Assembly: GCA_030529225.1 (NCBI GenBank)
Contig: JAUMXH010000006.1
Span: forward strand, 29,075 to 93,074
Direction of reading: 5' to 3'
DNA: 64,000 bases
From: Bacillota bacterium
GTDB lineage: Bacteria > Bacillota > Clostridia > Peptostreptococcales > Acidaminobacteraceae
In this document: positions 26,563-36,702 of the stretch, in pieces
Numbering within the stretch: the stretch's first letter is position 1
Layout: every line of letters starts with the position of its first letter
The notes under the pieces: generated by a model
The model's database searches: none
The model's input: only the letters and a program-made list of their open reading frames with translations
What the model was told of the DNA's origin: nothing
Translations under genes and position numbers: made by a program

Positions 26563-27006
26563 TCAGTTCGCTTTGACAATGAGCTTTACCCCTGAGACAC
26601 CCAAAACCAAAACTTCTTCTCCGACAATAATCTTTTCCTTCCCGTCTTCCAGGGTCGCGGTCCAAACCTGTCCGTCCACCTTGACCAGACCGTACTCGTG
26701 TTCACTGATTTCCTTGGTCACGATGCCGATTTTTCCGCACATGGTTTCCACATTGGTCCTCGCCCTCTCCGCGTTCTTTTTGAAATACTTTCTGACGAGC
26801 GGCCGAGTAAAGCACAAGAGAGCAATGGAAACCGCAAAGAAAGAAATCATCTGAGCCGGCATACCCGCGCCCGCAAACGCAAGCAAGGCCGAAACGAGGG
26901 CTCCTCCGGCAAACCAAATCGTGATCAAAGCACTGGAAGAGGCTTCAATGGCGATAAACACTATGAAAAGTCCGATCCAGATCCATTCACTCGGAATATT
27001 TCCCAT
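26563..27006 (-). CDS. NfeD-family membrane protein (short form)
   Basis: A 147-residue protein with two to three transmembrane helices (~6-70) and a C-terminal OB-fold domain (KIGIVTKEISEHEYGLVKV). ATG 27006 has AAAGGAG ~8 nt upstream; the frame extends 15 codons further without a site. It lies 19 nt upstream of the SPFH gene, the standard NfeD-SPFH operon arrangement. Confidence 0.88.
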   Translation of the reverse strand: MGNIPSEWIWIGLFIVFIAIEASSSALITIWFAGGALVSALLAFAGAGMPAQMISFFAVSIALLCFTRPLVRKYFKKNAERARTNVETMCGKIGIVTKEISEHEYGLVKVDGQVWTATLEDGKEKIIVGEEVLVLGVSGVKLIVKAN

Positions 27007-27100
27007 CCGACTGTCTCCTTTCTCAATGATACTGCTTCCTATCGTTGCCATATCCAGTATACTCCATGCATACCGGTTTTACAAGAAAAGCATGCCTTTC

Positions 27101-28459
27101 TCAAAACAGAAGATCCGTCAACTCATACAATTTATCCACGTAAAGGATTTCACAATCTTGCCCGAAGCGGTACGCTTCCTTTGCTGCAGACTTGGGAACA
27201 ATCAAAGTTTTGAAGCCCAGATTTACCGCCTCCTTCATTCTCTTTTCGGTGTTGGAAACCGGGCGTATTTCCCCTGCAAGACCGAGTTCTCCGAAGAGGA
27301 GAAGGTCCTGTTTGACCGGCTTGTTCCGATAGCTCGAAATGATGGCCGATATAACCGCAAGGTCGATGGCGGGTTCATTCACCGTCACCCCACCGACCAG
27401 GTTCACATAGACATCGAAGCTGTTCATATTGATGCCGAGCTTTTTCTCCATGACCGCCAGCAGGATGTTGAGCCGATTGTAGTCCATCCCCAGAGCAATC
27501 CTTCGGGGCGATGGAAAGGAGGTGACCGAACAGAGGGCCTGAACCTCGATCAGGAGCGGTCTGGAACCCTCGACACTGGCGGTGATGACGGAGCCAGCCT
27601 CGTTCTCGGTCCGGTGAGAGATAAAGATCTCGGACGGGTTCGCCACCCCGACCAAGCCGTTCTGTTTCATTTCAAAGATGCCCAGCTCGTTGGTCGATCC
27701 GAATCGGTTCTTGACCGCGCGAATGATCTTATAAAGGTTGTTCTTCTCTCCCTCAAAGTAGAGCACGGTATCGACCATGTGCTCCAGAACCTTCGGTCCC
27801 GCAATCGAACCGGACTTGGTCACGTGCCCGATGATAAAGACCACGATGTTCTCCGACTTCGCAAGGCGCATCAGCCGGGAAGTAATCTCCCTCACCTGTG
27901 ACACCGAGCCTTGAGCGGAGCTGATGTTTTCATCAAACATGGTCTGAATCGAGTCGACGATCAACACCTCATAGCCTTCTTTCTTCACGGTGTGAAGCAC
28001 CCTGTTGATTTCATTCTCCGCCAAGAGCGAGATATTGGAGTCTCCAATCCCGATTCGTTCGGCACGAAGCTTGATTTGAGAGAGCGACTCCTCCCCCGAG
28101 GCGTACAATACCTTTCTTTGCTTCGATACATTCGAAGCGAGCTGTAAGAGAAGGGTGGATTTCCCGATGCCGGGGTCCCCGCCGACCAAGGTCAAGGCGC
28201 CGTCTACAATGCCTCCGCCCAGGACCAAGTCGAGCTCTTTGAATCCGCTCGACAGTCTGTCATAATCTTCATACTTCACCTCCGAAATGGGAATCGGTTC
28301 CGCAGCACCGGCCGGAAGCTCCCGAGAGAGCGTCTTAGCCTCCTGAATCAACTCCTCGACCAGAGTACCCCACTCGTTGCATCCCGAACATTTCCCGAGC
28401 CAGGAAGCGTGCATCATGCCGCAATTTTGACAGATAAAGTGCGTTTTACTTTTTGCCAT
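27101..28459 (-). CDS. radA: DNA repair protein RadA
   Basis: A 452-residue RecA-like recombination ATPase. It has an N-terminal C4 zinc finger (CQNCG and CSGCNEW), Walker A GDPGIGKSTLLLQ, the RadA-specific KNRFGSTNE motif and a C-terminal Lon-protease-like domain (VYVNLVGGVTVNEPAIDLA). It helps process recombination intermediates. It sits just downstream of the dnaJ terminator; AGTGAGG precedes the start. Confidence 0.96.
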   Translation of the reverse strand: MAKSKTHFICQNCGMMHASWLGKCSGCNEWGTLVEELIQEAKTLSRELPAGAAEPIPISEVKYEDYDRLSSGFKELDLVLGGGIVDGALTLVGGDPGIGKSTLLLQLASNVSKQRKVLYASGEESLSQIKLRAERIGIGDSNISLLAENEINRVLHTVKKEGYEVLIVDSIQTMFDENISSAQGSVSQVREITSRLMRLAKSENIVVFIIGHVTKSGSIAGPKVLEHMVDTVLYFEGEKNNLYKIIRAVKNRFGSTNELGIFEMKQNGLVGVANPSEIFISHRTENEAGSVITASVEGSRPLLIEVQALCSVTSFPSPRRIALGMDYNRLNILLAVMEKKLGINMNSFDVYVNLVGGVTVNEPAIDLAVISAIISSYRNKPVKQDLLLFGELGLAGEIRPVSNTEKRMKEAVNLGFKTLIVPKSAAKEAYRFGQDCEILYVDKLYELTDLLF

Positions 28460-28471
28460 ATCATCCTCACT

Positions 28472-28512
28472 ATAAAAACAATAAAACTCCCGGCCGCTGA
28501 GCCGAGAGTTTT
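28472..28512 (-). terminator. Terminator of the hrcA-grpE-dnaK-dnaJ operon
   Basis: AAAACTC-CGGC pairs with GCCG-GAGTTTT with one mismatch, then a T-rich tail on the minus strand. radA begins 13 bp after it, so partial read-through could feed radA. Confidence 0.75.
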
Positions 28513-28518
28513 AGCGCA

Positions 28519-29655
28519 TCAATCAAACATATCCTTGAATTTCTCGAAGAATCCCTTCTGCTTCACATTGACGTCCTCGCCCATGCTTTTTCCGAATTCC
28601 CGCAAAAGTTCTTTTTGCTCCATGCTTAGATTTCGAGGGGTTTCTACAATAATCTTCACGTACTGGTCCCCTCTGGAATTGGAATTCAACCTCGGAACCC
28701 CCTTGCCTTTCAGGCGGAAGACGGTCCCCGTTTGAGTCCCCTCTCCCATTTGATATTTGACCTTGCCGTCCAAAGTCGGAACCACCAGTTCGTCCCCCAG
28801 AGCCGCCTGCACGATAGTAACCGGTATTTCACAGAAAATATTGATTCCTTCCCGTTCGAAGACCGGGTGACTCTTCACCCGCATAAGCAGGTGAACATCC
28901 CCTCTCGGACCGCCATTGCTGCCGAGGTTTCCTTCCCCTCTGAGAGGCATGACCTGGCCGTCATCGACACCTGCAGGAATCTTGACATCGAGCGTTCTCT
29001 TTTTCTTGATGATCGCCTTTCCCTTGCAAGTTTCGCAGGCCTTATCAAAGGTCTTTCCTCTTCCGGAACAAGTGTTACAAGTGGTTTCAATAATCTGTTG
29101 ACCAAAGAGCCCCCTCTGTGCAGTTCTGACTTTTCCGGTACCCGAACAGGTTGCACAAGTTTTTACTTCCGTCCCCTTCGCCGCACCGACGCCGGAGCAC
29201 TCGCCACAGTGCTCGGTCCTCAAAAAACTGATCTGTTTTTCGCACCCGAAGGCCGCTTCCGAAAACTCCAAGTCGATTCCCATCTGAATGGTCTTTCCCT
29301 TAGCCGGTCGACTCGCTCTGGCGGAAGAAGCTCCGCCAAAACCTGAAAACGCACCCCCGAAAAACTCGTTGATGATGTCCTCAAAACCGCCGGAAAAACC
29401 GCTGAAACCGGCACCGCCCATATTCGGATTCACGCCGTCATGGCCGTACCTGTCATACATGTTTCTCTTCTCGTCGTTTGAAAGCACCTCATAGGCCTCA
29501 TTCAATTCCTTGAATTTTTGTTCCGCCTCTTTATCGTCCGGGTTCTTGTCGGGGTGGTACTTCATCGCCAACTTTCTGTAAGCCTTTTTTAAAGTCGCCT
29601 GGTCGGCGGACCGCTCCACCCCTAAAACCTCATAATAATCTCTTTTATCACTCAA
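28519..29655 (-). CDS. dnaJ: Chaperone protein DnaJ
   Basis: A 378-residue type I Hsp40. It has a J-domain with the HPD tripeptide ([13 protein letters not shown]), a Gly/Phe-rich linker, four CxxCxGxG-type zinc repeats ([32 protein letters not shown]) and a C-terminal substrate-binding domain. It stimulates DnaK ATPase. It is the last gene of the HrcA-controlled operon, 22 nt after dnaK. Confidence 0.97.
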   Translation of the reverse strand: MSDKRDYYEVLGVERSADQATLKKAYRKLAMKYHPDKNPDDKEAEQKFKELNEAYEVLSNDEKRNMYDRYGHDGVNPNMGGAGFSGFSGGFEDIINEFFGGAFSGFGGASSARASRPAKGKTIQMGIDLEFSEAAFGCEKQISFLRTEHCGECSGVGAAKGTEVKTCATCSGTGKVRTAQRGLFGQQIIETTCNTCSGRGKTFDKACETCKGKAIIKKKRTLDVKIPAGVDDGQVMPLRGEGNLGSNGGPRGDVHLLMRVKSHPVFEREGINIFCEIPVTIVQAALGDELVVPTLDGKVKYQMGEGTQTGTVFRLKGKGVPRLNSNSRGDQYVKIIVETPRNLSMEQKELLREFGKSMGEDVNVKQKGFFEKFKDMFD

Positions 29656-29677
29656 GTTACTATCCTTACCTTAGTTC

Positions 29678-31504
29678 TTAGTCAACTACCTCATAGTCCG
29701 CGTCGACAACGTCATCTCCCGCTCCCTGAGCCGGACCCGCATCGTCAGGACCCTGCCCCTGGCCGGCCTGCTGCTTGTTGTAAAGCTTTGCTGCAAGCGG
29801 TTGGAAGGCTTCCGCGAGCGCTTTTTGCGCCGTTTCAATCTCTGTAATATTATCAGTTGTCAAGGCTTTTTTCAATACCTCAAGTTTTTCTTTGATCGCA
29901 TCCGCCTCTTTTTCCGAAATTTCGTTCTTGAGTTCATCCAGGTTTTTCTCGATCTCGTAGCTGAAGGCCTCTGCACTGTTCTTCACGTCGATCAACTTTT
30001 TGCGCTTTTCGTCTTCCTCTTTGAAGCGCTCCGCCTCTTCCACTTTTCTCTTGATTTCCTCTTCACTCATGTTAGTAGAAGAAGTGATGGTGATGTGTTG
30101 CTCTTTTCCGGTACCCAAGTCCTTCGCCGATACGTTTACAATCCCGTTTGCGTCGATGTCAAAAGTTACTTCGATCTGAGGAATTCCCCTTCTTGCAGGC
30201 GGAATGCCGTCGAGCTGGAACCTGCCCAAGGTGGTGTTGTCCGCCGCCATGCTTCTCTCCCCTTGCAAAACGTGGATGTCAACGGCAGTCTGGTTGTCGG
30301 CCGCAGTCGAGAAGACCTGGCTCTTCTTGGTCGGAATCGTTGTGTTTCTCTCAATCAACTTCGTGAATACACTGCCTTGTGTCTCGATTCCCAATGAAAG
30401 AGGAGTCACGTCAAGCAGCAATACATCTTTTACTTCGCCGGTCAGAACGCCGCCCTGAACCGCCGCACCGATCGCCACACACTCGTCCGGGTTGATGCCC
30501 TTGTGAGGTTCTTTTCCGGTCATTTTCTTTACAGCCTCTTGGACCGCCGGAATTCTGGTCGATCCGCCGACCAAAATAACCTGATCCAGGTCTCCCGCCG
30601 TTACACCGGCATCCTTCATCGCTTTTTCAATCGGATTCACAGTCTCATTTACCAAATGAGCGGTCAAGCTGTCAAACTTCGCCCTTGTGATGTCCATGTT
30701 CAAATGGAGAGGACCGTCAGCGTTCGCTGTGATAAACGGCAGGTTTACATTGGTTGTATTGGTTGAAGAAAGTTCTTTTTTCGCCTTCTCAGCCGCTTCC
30801 TTCAATCTTTGGAGACTCATGTTGTCCTTTCTCAAATCCACGCCGTTTTCTTTTTGGAACGATTCCGCCAGGAAGTCGAGCACCACCTTGTCGAAGTCGT
30901 CTCCACCCAACATATTGTTTCCGCTGGTGGCCAAGACTTCAAAGACGCCGTCGCCGATCTCCAAAATCGAGACGTCAAAGGTACCGCCGCCCAGGTCATA
31001 TACCATAATTTTTTGTTGTTTTTCCGTCTTATCCAAACCGTAAGAGAGCGATGCCGCAGTCGGCTCGTTGATGATTCTCTTGACTTCCAAGCCCGCGATT
31101 CTTCCGGCATCCTTTGTCGCCTGTCTCTGCGCGTCCGAGAAGTAAGCCGGTACCGTGATGACCGCCTCGGTCACCTTTTCCCCAAGATAGCTCTCCGCGT
31201 CCGACTTCAACTTTGCAAGGATCATCGCCGAGATATCTTGCGGGGTGTAACTCTGTCCGTCGATTTCCACTCTGTGGTTGCTTCCCATTTCTCTCTTAAT
31301 CGAAGAGATGGTTCTGTTCGGGTTGGTTACCGCCTGTCTCTTTGCAGTCTCTCCGACCAATCTCTCTCCGTCCTTTGTAAAAGCTACAATGGAAGGAGTC
31401 GTTCTATTTCCTTCCGCGTTCGGTATTACGACGGGCTCTCCGCCTTCCAATACAGATACGCAAGAGTTTGTTGTTCCCAAGTCTATTCCGATAATTTTAC
31501 CCAT
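29678..31504 (-). CDS. dnaK: Chaperone protein DnaK (Hsp70)
   Basis: A 608-residue Hsp70. The N-terminal ATPase begins [19 protein letters not shown] and contains [14 protein letters not shown] and [11 protein letters not shown]. The substrate-binding domain and a Gly/Gln/Asp-rich tail ending DADYEVVD follow. A strong GGAGG precedes the ATG. The 84-bp gap to grpE holds a 7-bp inverted repeat. Confidence 0.98.
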   Translation of the reverse strand: MGKIIGIDLGTTNSCVSVLEGGEPVVIPNAEGNRTTPSIVAFTKDGERLVGETAKRQAVTNPNRTISSIKREMGSNHRVEIDGQSYTPQDISAMILAKLKSDAESYLGEKVTEAVITVPAYFSDAQRQATKDAGRIAGLEVKRIINEPTAASLSYGLDKTEKQQKIMVYDLGGGTFDVSILEIGDGVFEVLATSGNNMLGGDDFDKVVLDFLAESFQKENGVDLRKDNMSLQRLKEAAEKAKKELSSTNTTNVNLPFITANADGPLHLNMDITRAKFDSLTAHLVNETVNPIEKAMKDAGVTAGDLDQVILVGGSTRIPAVQEAVKKMTGKEPHKGINPDECVAIGAAVQGGVLTGEVKDVLLLDVTPLSLGIETQGSVFTKLIERNTTIPTKKSQVFSTAADNQTAVDIHVLQGERSMAADNTTLGRFQLDGIPPARRGIPQIEVTFDIDANGIVNVSAKDLGTGKEQHITITSSTNMSEEEIKRKVEEAERFKEEDEKRKKLIDVKNSAEAFSYEIEKNLDELKNEISEKEADAIKEKLEVLKKALTTDNITEIETAQKALAEAFQPLAAKLYNKQQAGQGQGPDDAGPAQGAGDDVVDADYEVVD

Positions 31505-31562
31505 TGTTCATTCCTCCGTTATTTTATTTAAAATCTTTGTTCCACTTTCTCATCTTAGTCTC

Positions 31563-31586
31563 ATCTTCTTGACACCGATAGAAGAT
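31563..31586 (-). other. Inverted repeat in the grpE-dnaK gap
   Basis: ATCTTCT pairs with AGAAGAT across a 10-nt loop; no T-run follows on the transcribed strand. A role in mRNA processing or stability is possible. Confidence 0.35.
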
Positions 31587-31588
31587 TT

Positions 31589-32152
31589 TTACTCGGCCAC
31601 CTTGACCATCGAGGGCCTTACCACTTTCCCGTTCACTTTGTAGCCTTTTTGCATTTCCATCAGGATGGTTCCGCTCTCCACGCCTTCCACCTTCTCGGCC
31701 AAGACCGCGTGATGCAGGTTGGGATCGAAGACGGCGTCTGTCGTGTCGATGTACTCCAAGCCCTCTTTCAGCAGGATTTCCAAAAATCGTTTGATGATCA
31801 TCTCCATTCCGTCCGCAAAGGATTCCCTGCTCGACTCCGACGAGTGGGCGATCGCCCTGTCAAAGTCATCGATCAAAGGCAAAAGTTCGGTAATCAGCCT
31901 GGCGTTCGCCGACTTGAACAGATCCGATTTTTCCTTTTCCGTACGCTTTTTATAATTTTGAAAATCTGCGGAAAGTCGGATGTACTTGTTTTCGAAGCTT
32001 TCTTCCTCCGCAGTCGCTTCCTGCCCTTCGCTCGCCTCCTTCGCTTCCTGAGAGGCTTCCTTCTCGCAAGAGCGCTCCTTTTCTTCCCGTTCTTCCTTCA
32101 TTTCTTCTTCGCCATCCGCCATCTCGGCAGATTGCTTGTTCTCTTCCACCAT
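31589..32152 (-). CDS. grpE: Nucleotide exchange factor GrpE
   Basis: A 187-residue DnaK cofactor with a long acidic N-terminal region and coiled coil, then the GrpE core (YIRLSADFQNYKKRTEKEK, and the C-terminal GYKVNGKVVRPSMVKVAE). The second in-frame ATG (32152) is preferred because GGAGGGAGAA immediately precedes it; the first (32164) abuts the hrcA stop. Confidence 0.95.
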   Translation of the reverse strand: MVEENKQSAEMADGEEEMKEEREEKERSCEKEASQEAKEASEGQEATAEEESFENKYIRLSADFQNYKKRTEKEKSDLFKSANARLITELLPLIDDFDRAIAHSSESSRESFADGMEMIIKRFLEILLKEGLEYIDTTDAVFDPNLHHAVLAEKVEGVESGTILMEMQKGYKVNGKVVRPSMVKVAE

Positions 32153-32164
32153 TTCTCCCTCCAT

Positions 32165-33190
32165 CTACAAATCTATTCCTGAAAAAAGGCTGCTCAGCGT
32201 ATCTGCAGCGAACCTTACCGTTGAAATAACGCGATCGTACTCCATCCTGGTAGGTCCGATGACACCGATCCTTCCATCATTCAATCCGTTAAACTTGTAC
32301 GGTGCGGCAATCAGAGAGAGGCTGTGGAGCTGAGGAAGTTTGTTTTCTCTTCCGATACAGACCGTCATCCCGTCCTTCGCCTCATTGAGCGCCTCGTACA
32401 ATAAATTCTCATTGGAAATCAGGTCCAGGAACTGTCTCGCTCTTGACAATTCCGAAAACTCATTGATTTCAAATATGTGATTGATTCCGTCCACATACAG
32501 CTCAACCTCACGGATCTCTTTCAGAGAATCTCTTAAGATCGGAATCAAATACTCTATAATTCTGCTGTGGTCTTTTAATTCGGTCCTCAGCTTGTTGATC
32601 TCCTTGACGCTGATCTCACCGATCGTCGTATTCCTGAATTTATCCAGAAGAGCGCCGGCAATCGCATCCAGAGCGTCCTGATCGGCCTCCAGAATCGGCA
32701 GAGAAATGTTCTTTACAACCCCCGTGTCCGAGACCAGGATTAAAAGCACCCTGTTGTCATTGACCTTGATCAGCTTCATATTCTGTAAGTAGCTTTTTTT
32801 AAAGAGCGGTAAACTGACGACCGTCGGCAACCTCGTCATCTGCGTGATGATTTTGAGCGCCTGTTTGACGATGTCCTCGACCTCACAAGACTTCACATAC
32901 AGTATGGTCTTGATTAGGTCCTGCTCGGTCTTACCGATTTTGAAACTCTCGTCGATCAGATCCACATATAAGCGGTAACCGATGTCCGAAGGAATCCTCC
33001 CGGCCGAGGTGTGCGGCTGTAAAAGATATCCGAGCTCCTCCAGATCGGCCATTTCATTCCTCACCGTCGCCGAACTGACAGCGATGCTGGGCTTTTTTGA
33101 AACCGTTCTGGAACCGACAGGCTGGCCGGTTTGTATGTAGTCATCAATGATCACCTTTAATATACTTAACTTTCTACCCTCCGGTTTCAC
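32165..33190 (-). CDS. hrcA: Heat-inducible transcription repressor HrcA
   Basis: A 341-residue repressor. An N-terminal winged helix (ILKVIIDDYIQTGQPVGSRT, then ATVRNEMADLEELGYL) precedes the GAF-like HrcA domain, which includes SAGRIPSDIGYR. The start is GTG 33190 with AGGGG 6 nt upstream. It binds the CIRCE element ~20 bp upstream and so represses its own operon. Confidence 0.96.
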   Translation of the reverse strand: MKPEGRKLSILKVIIDDYIQTGQPVGSRTVSKKPSIAVSSATVRNEMADLEELGYLLQPHTSAGRIPSDIGYRLYVDLIDESFKIGKTEQDLIKTILYVKSCEVEDIVKQALKIITQMTRLPTVVSLPLFKKSYLQNMKLIKVNDNRVLLILVSDTGVVKNISLPILEADQDALDAIAGALLDKFRNTTIGEISVKEINKLRTELKDHSRIIEYLIPILRDSLKEIREVELYVDGINHIFEINEFSELSRARQFLDLISNENLLYEALNEAKDGMTVCIGRENKLPQLHSLSLIAAPYKFNGLNDGRIGVIGPTRMEYDRVISTVRFAADTLSSLFSGIDL

Positions 33191-33208
33191 ATCGTTCCCC
33201 TTTCGTTA

Positions 33209-33235
33209 TTAGCACTCTAATTTATCGAGTGCTAA
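33209..33235 (-). promoter_or_regulatory. CIRCE operator (HrcA binding site)
   Basis: A perfect TTAGCACTC-N9-GAGTGCTAA lies between the -10 box and the hrcA start. Confidence 0.97.
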
Positions 33236-33239
33236 TACC

Positions 33240-33267
33240 ATTATACCCAATTTTTTTTGAATGTCAA
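33240..33267 (-). promoter_or_regulatory. Sigma-A promoter of the hrcA operon
   Basis: -35 TTGACA (33262-33267), 16-bp spacer with an A8 tract, -10 TATAAT (33240-33245), directly upstream of CIRCE. Confidence 0.9.
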
Positions 33268-33400
33268 CCCTTTTCCGAAATTTTTTCACAGCGAGAGAAA
33301 AGCGCATTTTCTGTGCTTTCTAAGCCGTCTCACGCCCCCGCTCCCAAAAGAACGTCAGGAAGCGCGAGGCAAAAAGCGGAGCAAGACCGCCCGCTTCCCC

Positions 33401-33432
33401 CAAAAAAGAAAAGGCCGGAACGATGCCGGCCT
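33401..33432 (-). terminator. Terminator after pntB
   Basis: AGGCCGG pairs with CCGGCCT across a 7-nt loop, then TTTTCTTTTTTGG on the minus strand. The rest of the 33191-33505 gap holds the heat-shock promoter and no recognisable gene. Confidence 0.8.
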
Positions 33433-33505
33433 CTCGCTGGGTGCATATATCGTCTGATTCGTTCCCCCGCGATGGAATCGAACAGGAGACGCATCCTTTT
33501 TACGT

Positions 33506-34930
33506 TTACGCGTTTTGGAATTCCGAAACCAGGGAACTGATGGTCGATTTCGCATCCCCGTAAATCATCAGGGTGTTGTCATTGGTAAACAGGTCGTTCT
33601 CGAGTCCTGAATATCCCTTTCCTTTTCCCCGCTTCAGCACGAAGACGTTCTTCGCTTCGTACGCTTTGATGATCGGCATTCCGTAGATTGGCGAACTTTC
33701 ATCGTGCTCCGCAGCCGGATTGACGACGTCGTTGGCACCGATGACGACCGCAACGTCCTGGGTTCCCATCATCGGGTTCATTTCATCCATGGTCTTCAAT
33801 TTATCGTAGTCGATGTCCGCCTCGGCCAAGAGAACGTTCATATGGCCCGGCATCCTGCCCGCAACCGGATGAATCGCGAAGTTGACTTCACAGCCGTTGT
33901 TCTCCAAAGCATTGGTCAAATCCTTCACCGCGTGCTGGGCCTGGGCAACCGCCATTCCGTAGCCCGGAACAAAGACGACAGAGTTCGCCGCTTCCAAAAT
34001 CAAGTACGCATCTTCCGCCGAGATACTTTGCGGCTCTTTTTCGACGCCAGCACTCTTTCTGGCACCGGCTTTGACCGGCTTCGCGAAGAGGAGCTTCACA
34101 AGTTTCTTGTTCATCGCCTTACACATGATGACGGTGAGGATGACCCCGGAAGCGCCGACCAAACAGCCCGCTACGATCAGAACCACGTTGTTGATGGTAA
34201 AACCGACCATGGCCGCGGCGATTCCCGACAAACTGTTCAGGAAGGAGATGATAACCGGCATGTCGCCTCCTCCGATCGGAATGACAAAGGTGACTCCCAG
34301 AACAAGTGAGAGGGCCACGACGATGTAAACGATGGCATCGGCAGACAGAACTCCCAGCCAAGCAGGGTTCAGATAGAGGACCGAAAGCGCCAAGCCGACT
34401 AAGATAATCAGCCCGTTCACCTGGTTTTGTGCCGGGAAGTGAATTTGATTTCCGCTCATTCTTCCCGAAAGCTTCGCCCAGGCGATCATCGAACCGGTAA
34501 AGGTGACGCCGCCGACGATGATGGTCAGTCCGAGCGATATTCCGTTTACACTGTTCAAGACCTGACCGCCGTTCTTGATGTGCTCGACGATCGCGACCAA
34601 CAAGGAAGCGAGACCTCCGAACCCGTTAAACGAGGCAACCATCTCCGGCATCCCGGTCATCTTGACCGTCTTTGCCAAATACATCCCGATTCCGCCTCCG
34701 ACGAGGACCGCCAGAACGCTCCACAGATAACCGTTCTTCAAGAGGTCCGTCATGTTCCAGGTCGCGATAACTTCTGCATTCATCAGGGTTGCGATGAGAG
34801 CCAGAAGCATCCCGTACATCGATATGATGTTCCCCTGCCTTGCGGTCGGGGTTTTTCCCATCTTTTTGATTCCTATGATAAATAGGATACAAGAAACCAT
34901 ATAAGCCAGATACACGATGTATTCGATCAT
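33506..34930 (-). CDS. pntB: NAD(P) transhydrogenase subunit beta
   Basis: A 474-residue protein with eight to nine transmembrane helices in the first ~275 residues and a C-terminal NADP(H)-binding domain III (VPGYGMAVAQAQHAVKDL, VIGANDVVNPAAEHDE). With the two alpha subunits it couples hydride transfer between NADH and NADP+ to proton movement. Its ATG overlaps the stop of the preceding small subunit by 4 nt. Confidence 0.96.
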   Translation of the reverse strand: MIEYIVYLAYMVSCILFIIGIKKMGKTPTARQGNIISMYGMLLALIATLMNAEVIATWNMTDLLKNGYLWSVLAVLVGGGIGMYLAKTVKMTGMPEMVASFNGFGGLASLLVAIVEHIKNGGQVLNSVNGISLGLTIIVGGVTFTGSMIAWAKLSGRMSGNQIHFPAQNQVNGLIILVGLALSVLYLNPAWLGVLSADAIVYIVVALSLVLGVTFVIPIGGGDMPVIISFLNSLSGIAAAMVGFTINNVVLIVAGCLVGASGVILTVIMCKAMNKKLVKLLFAKPVKAGARKSAGVEKEPQSISAEDAYLILEAANSVVFVPGYGMAVAQAQHAVKDLTNALENNGCEVNFAIHPVAGRMPGHMNVLLAEADIDYDKLKTMDEMNPMMGTQDVAVVIGANDVVNPAAEHDESSPIYGMPIIKAYEAKNVFVLKRGKGKGYSGLENDLFTNDNTLMIYGDAKSTISSLVSEFQNA

Positions 34931-35220
34931 TTTTTGTCCTCCTGTTTAAACATTTCCAGCATTCTGTGCGTAACCATATATCCGCCTACCACGTTGATGC
35001 TTGCAAAAACAATAGAGGCAAAGGCGATAATCATACCTGTAGGGTTCGAGACGCTCGCCTGCACGCTCATCACGATCAATGCACCCACCAGGGTGATTCC
35101 CGAGATCGCGTTCGAGCCGGACATCAAAGGCGTGTGCAACTGTGAAGGCACTTTCGAGATCAACTCAAAGCCCAAGAAGGCCGCCATCACAAACACGAAC
35201 AATAACAACATCATTTCCAT
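34927..35220 (-). CDS. pntAB: NAD(P) transhydrogenase subunit alpha, membrane part (alpha-2)
   Basis: A 97-residue protein with three transmembrane helices, corresponding to the membrane region of PntA. It contains VPSQLHTPLMSGSNAISGI, characteristic of the family. Splitting alpha into soluble and membrane polypeptides is common in bacteria. Confidence 0.93.
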   Translation of the reverse strand: MEMMLLLFVFVMAAFLGFELISKVPSQLHTPLMSGSNAISGITLVGALIVMSVQASVSNPTGMIIAFASIVFASINVVGGYMVTHRMLEMFKQEDKK

Positions 35221-35244
35221 ATAATATATCCTTTCTCATCGAGT

Positions 35245-36369
35245 TTATTTTTGTGCAAAACTTGGATGGATCACAGCGCCGTCATTGGTGAGCTGACAGC
35301 CGGACAGAATTTCGTCCTTCAGATCCAGATTTAAATCTTTGGCCTCGGCATCCCAAAAATGCGTCAGAAATGCCGTGATGTTCGAAGAAAACATGTTTGA
35401 GGCGTCCTTGGGAATCTGTCTTTCCAACTGATCTCCTCCGACGATGTGAACCCCGTTCTCTGAAATCACATCACGATTCGGGTCGCTTCCTTCGACGTTA
35501 CCGCCGGTCGCAACCGCCATATCAATGACGATAGAGCCCGGCTTCATGCGCTCAATGACATCTTTTGTAATCAATAGGGGCGCCTTTCTTCCGAATACTT
35601 TGGCGGTCGTCACGATGATGTCCGACTGCTCACAGACCTTCGCTTGGAGCTCCTGCTGCTTTTTCACCTGTTCAGGCGTCAACTCCTTCGCGTAACCGCC
35701 CTCGGTTTGCCCGGTATCACCCAAATCGATTTTTACAAACTTTGCGCCGAGGGACTTTACCTGGTCTTCCACGACAGGTCGCGTATCGAAGGCCTGGACC
35801 CTGGCACCCATGCGCTTTGCGGTCGCAATCGCTTGGAGCCCTGCAACACCCGCCCCGATGATAAAGACCTTTGCAGGTTGGATGGTTCCGGAAGGTGTCA
35901 TCATCATTGGAAAGATGCGATCATACTTTTGCGCCGCCAGAATCATCGAATAGTAGCCCGCCAATGAGGCCTGCGAGCTCTGCACGTCCATCTTTTGCGC
36001 CAGCGAAGTTCTCGGAATCATTTCCAGACTCACCGCCTTGATGCCCGCCTCGGCAAAGCGATTCAGGTCTTCCCTGTTGTTGAAAGGGTCCAAAAAGCTC
36101 AAATGGAGAGCGCCTTTCTTTATGTTTGCAATCGAATCGGGCTTCTGCACCCTGACCACGATGTCCGCCTGCTTTGCGGATTCGGAATCGGAGCTTATTT
36201 GAGCGCCCGCCGAAACATACTCCTCATCGCGATAGCCCGCCTGTAAGCCGGCACCCGACTCGCAAGTCACCGAAAAGCCCAGCGAAATCAGCTTTTTTGC
36301 GTCCTGCGGGACCAAGGCAACTCGGGTTTCCTTTTCATTCGTTTCTCGACATACAAAAATGTCTTTCAT
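35245..36369 (-). CDS. pntAA: NAD(P) transhydrogenase subunit alpha, NAD-binding part (alpha-1)
   Basis: A 374-residue soluble domain I related to alanine dehydrogenase. Visible features are KETRVALVPQD near the N-terminus and the Rossmann motif IGAGVAGLQAIATAKRMGA with the RPVVEDQVKSLGA loop after it. ATG 36369 is used because AAAGGAG stands 6 nt upstream; the ATG at 36375 directly touches that site. Confidence 0.94.
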   Translation of the reverse strand: MKDIFVCRETNEKETRVALVPQDAKKLISLGFSVTCESGAGLQAGYRDEEYVSAGAQISSDSESAKQADIVVRVQKPDSIANIKKGALHLSFLDPFNNREDLNRFAEAGIKAVSLEMIPRTSLAQKMDVQSSQASLAGYYSMILAAQKYDRIFPMMMTPSGTIQPAKVFIIGAGVAGLQAIATAKRMGARVQAFDTRPVVEDQVKSLGAKFVKIDLGDTGQTEGGYAKELTPEQVKKQQELQAKVCEQSDIIVTTAKVFGRKAPLLITKDVIERMKPGSIVIDMAVATGGNVEGSDPNRDVISENGVHIVGGDQLERQIPKDASNMFSSNITAFLTHFWDAEAKDLNLDLKDEILSGCQLTNDGAVIHPSFAQK

Positions 36370-36425
36370 ATACATCTCCTTTATGCATTACGTCGTTTAT
36401 ATTGTAAAACAAAGCGTTCTTATTC

Positions 36426-36440
36426 CTAGCGATTTGCTAG
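36426..36440. other. Inverted repeat in the pntA leader
   Basis: CTAGC-GATTT-GCTAG lies between the pntA promoter and start; it could be an operator or a leader hairpin. Confidence 0.35.
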
Positions 36441-36448
36441 TGATTCAC

Positions 36449-36477
36449 ATTTTACCATATTCCATGTCTCAAGACAA
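36449..36477 (-). promoter_or_regulatory. Promoter of the transhydrogenase operon
   Basis: -35 TTGTCT (36472-36477), 17-bp spacer ending TGG, -10 TAAAAT (36449-36454), an extended -10. Confidence 0.55.
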
Positions 36478-36637
36478 GCAAGAGTGAGCATAAAATCAAA
36501 AATAAATAATTATCAATTATAAGGACTAAATCGTTATTATTTCCTCATTTTTTGTTACAAATTGAGCAATCATAAAGTTTGTTCCGGCGCCAAATTTTGT
36601 AGATTCATAAACAAGAATCGTTAACAATAGTAAGCTC

Positions 36638-36666
36638 TTTAATTCCCTTTCGTTTTATGGTATAAT
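36638..36666 (+). promoter_or_regulatory. Promoter of glnS
   Basis: Extended -10 TGGTATAAT (TATAAT at 36661-36666) with a weak -35 TTTAAT 17 bp upstream. I saw no T-box leader motif. The rest of the 36370-36702 gap is AT-rich and holds nothing else that I recognise. Confidence 0.6.
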
Positions 36667-36702
36667 TCTACTTGCGATATTTGTAAGATGAGGGAGACTT
36701 AT

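Noticed and set aside
36376..36702. T-box or other riboswitch upstream of glnS
   Set aside because: No specifier loop, T-box sequence or terminator/antiterminator pair was found in the 300-bp leader.
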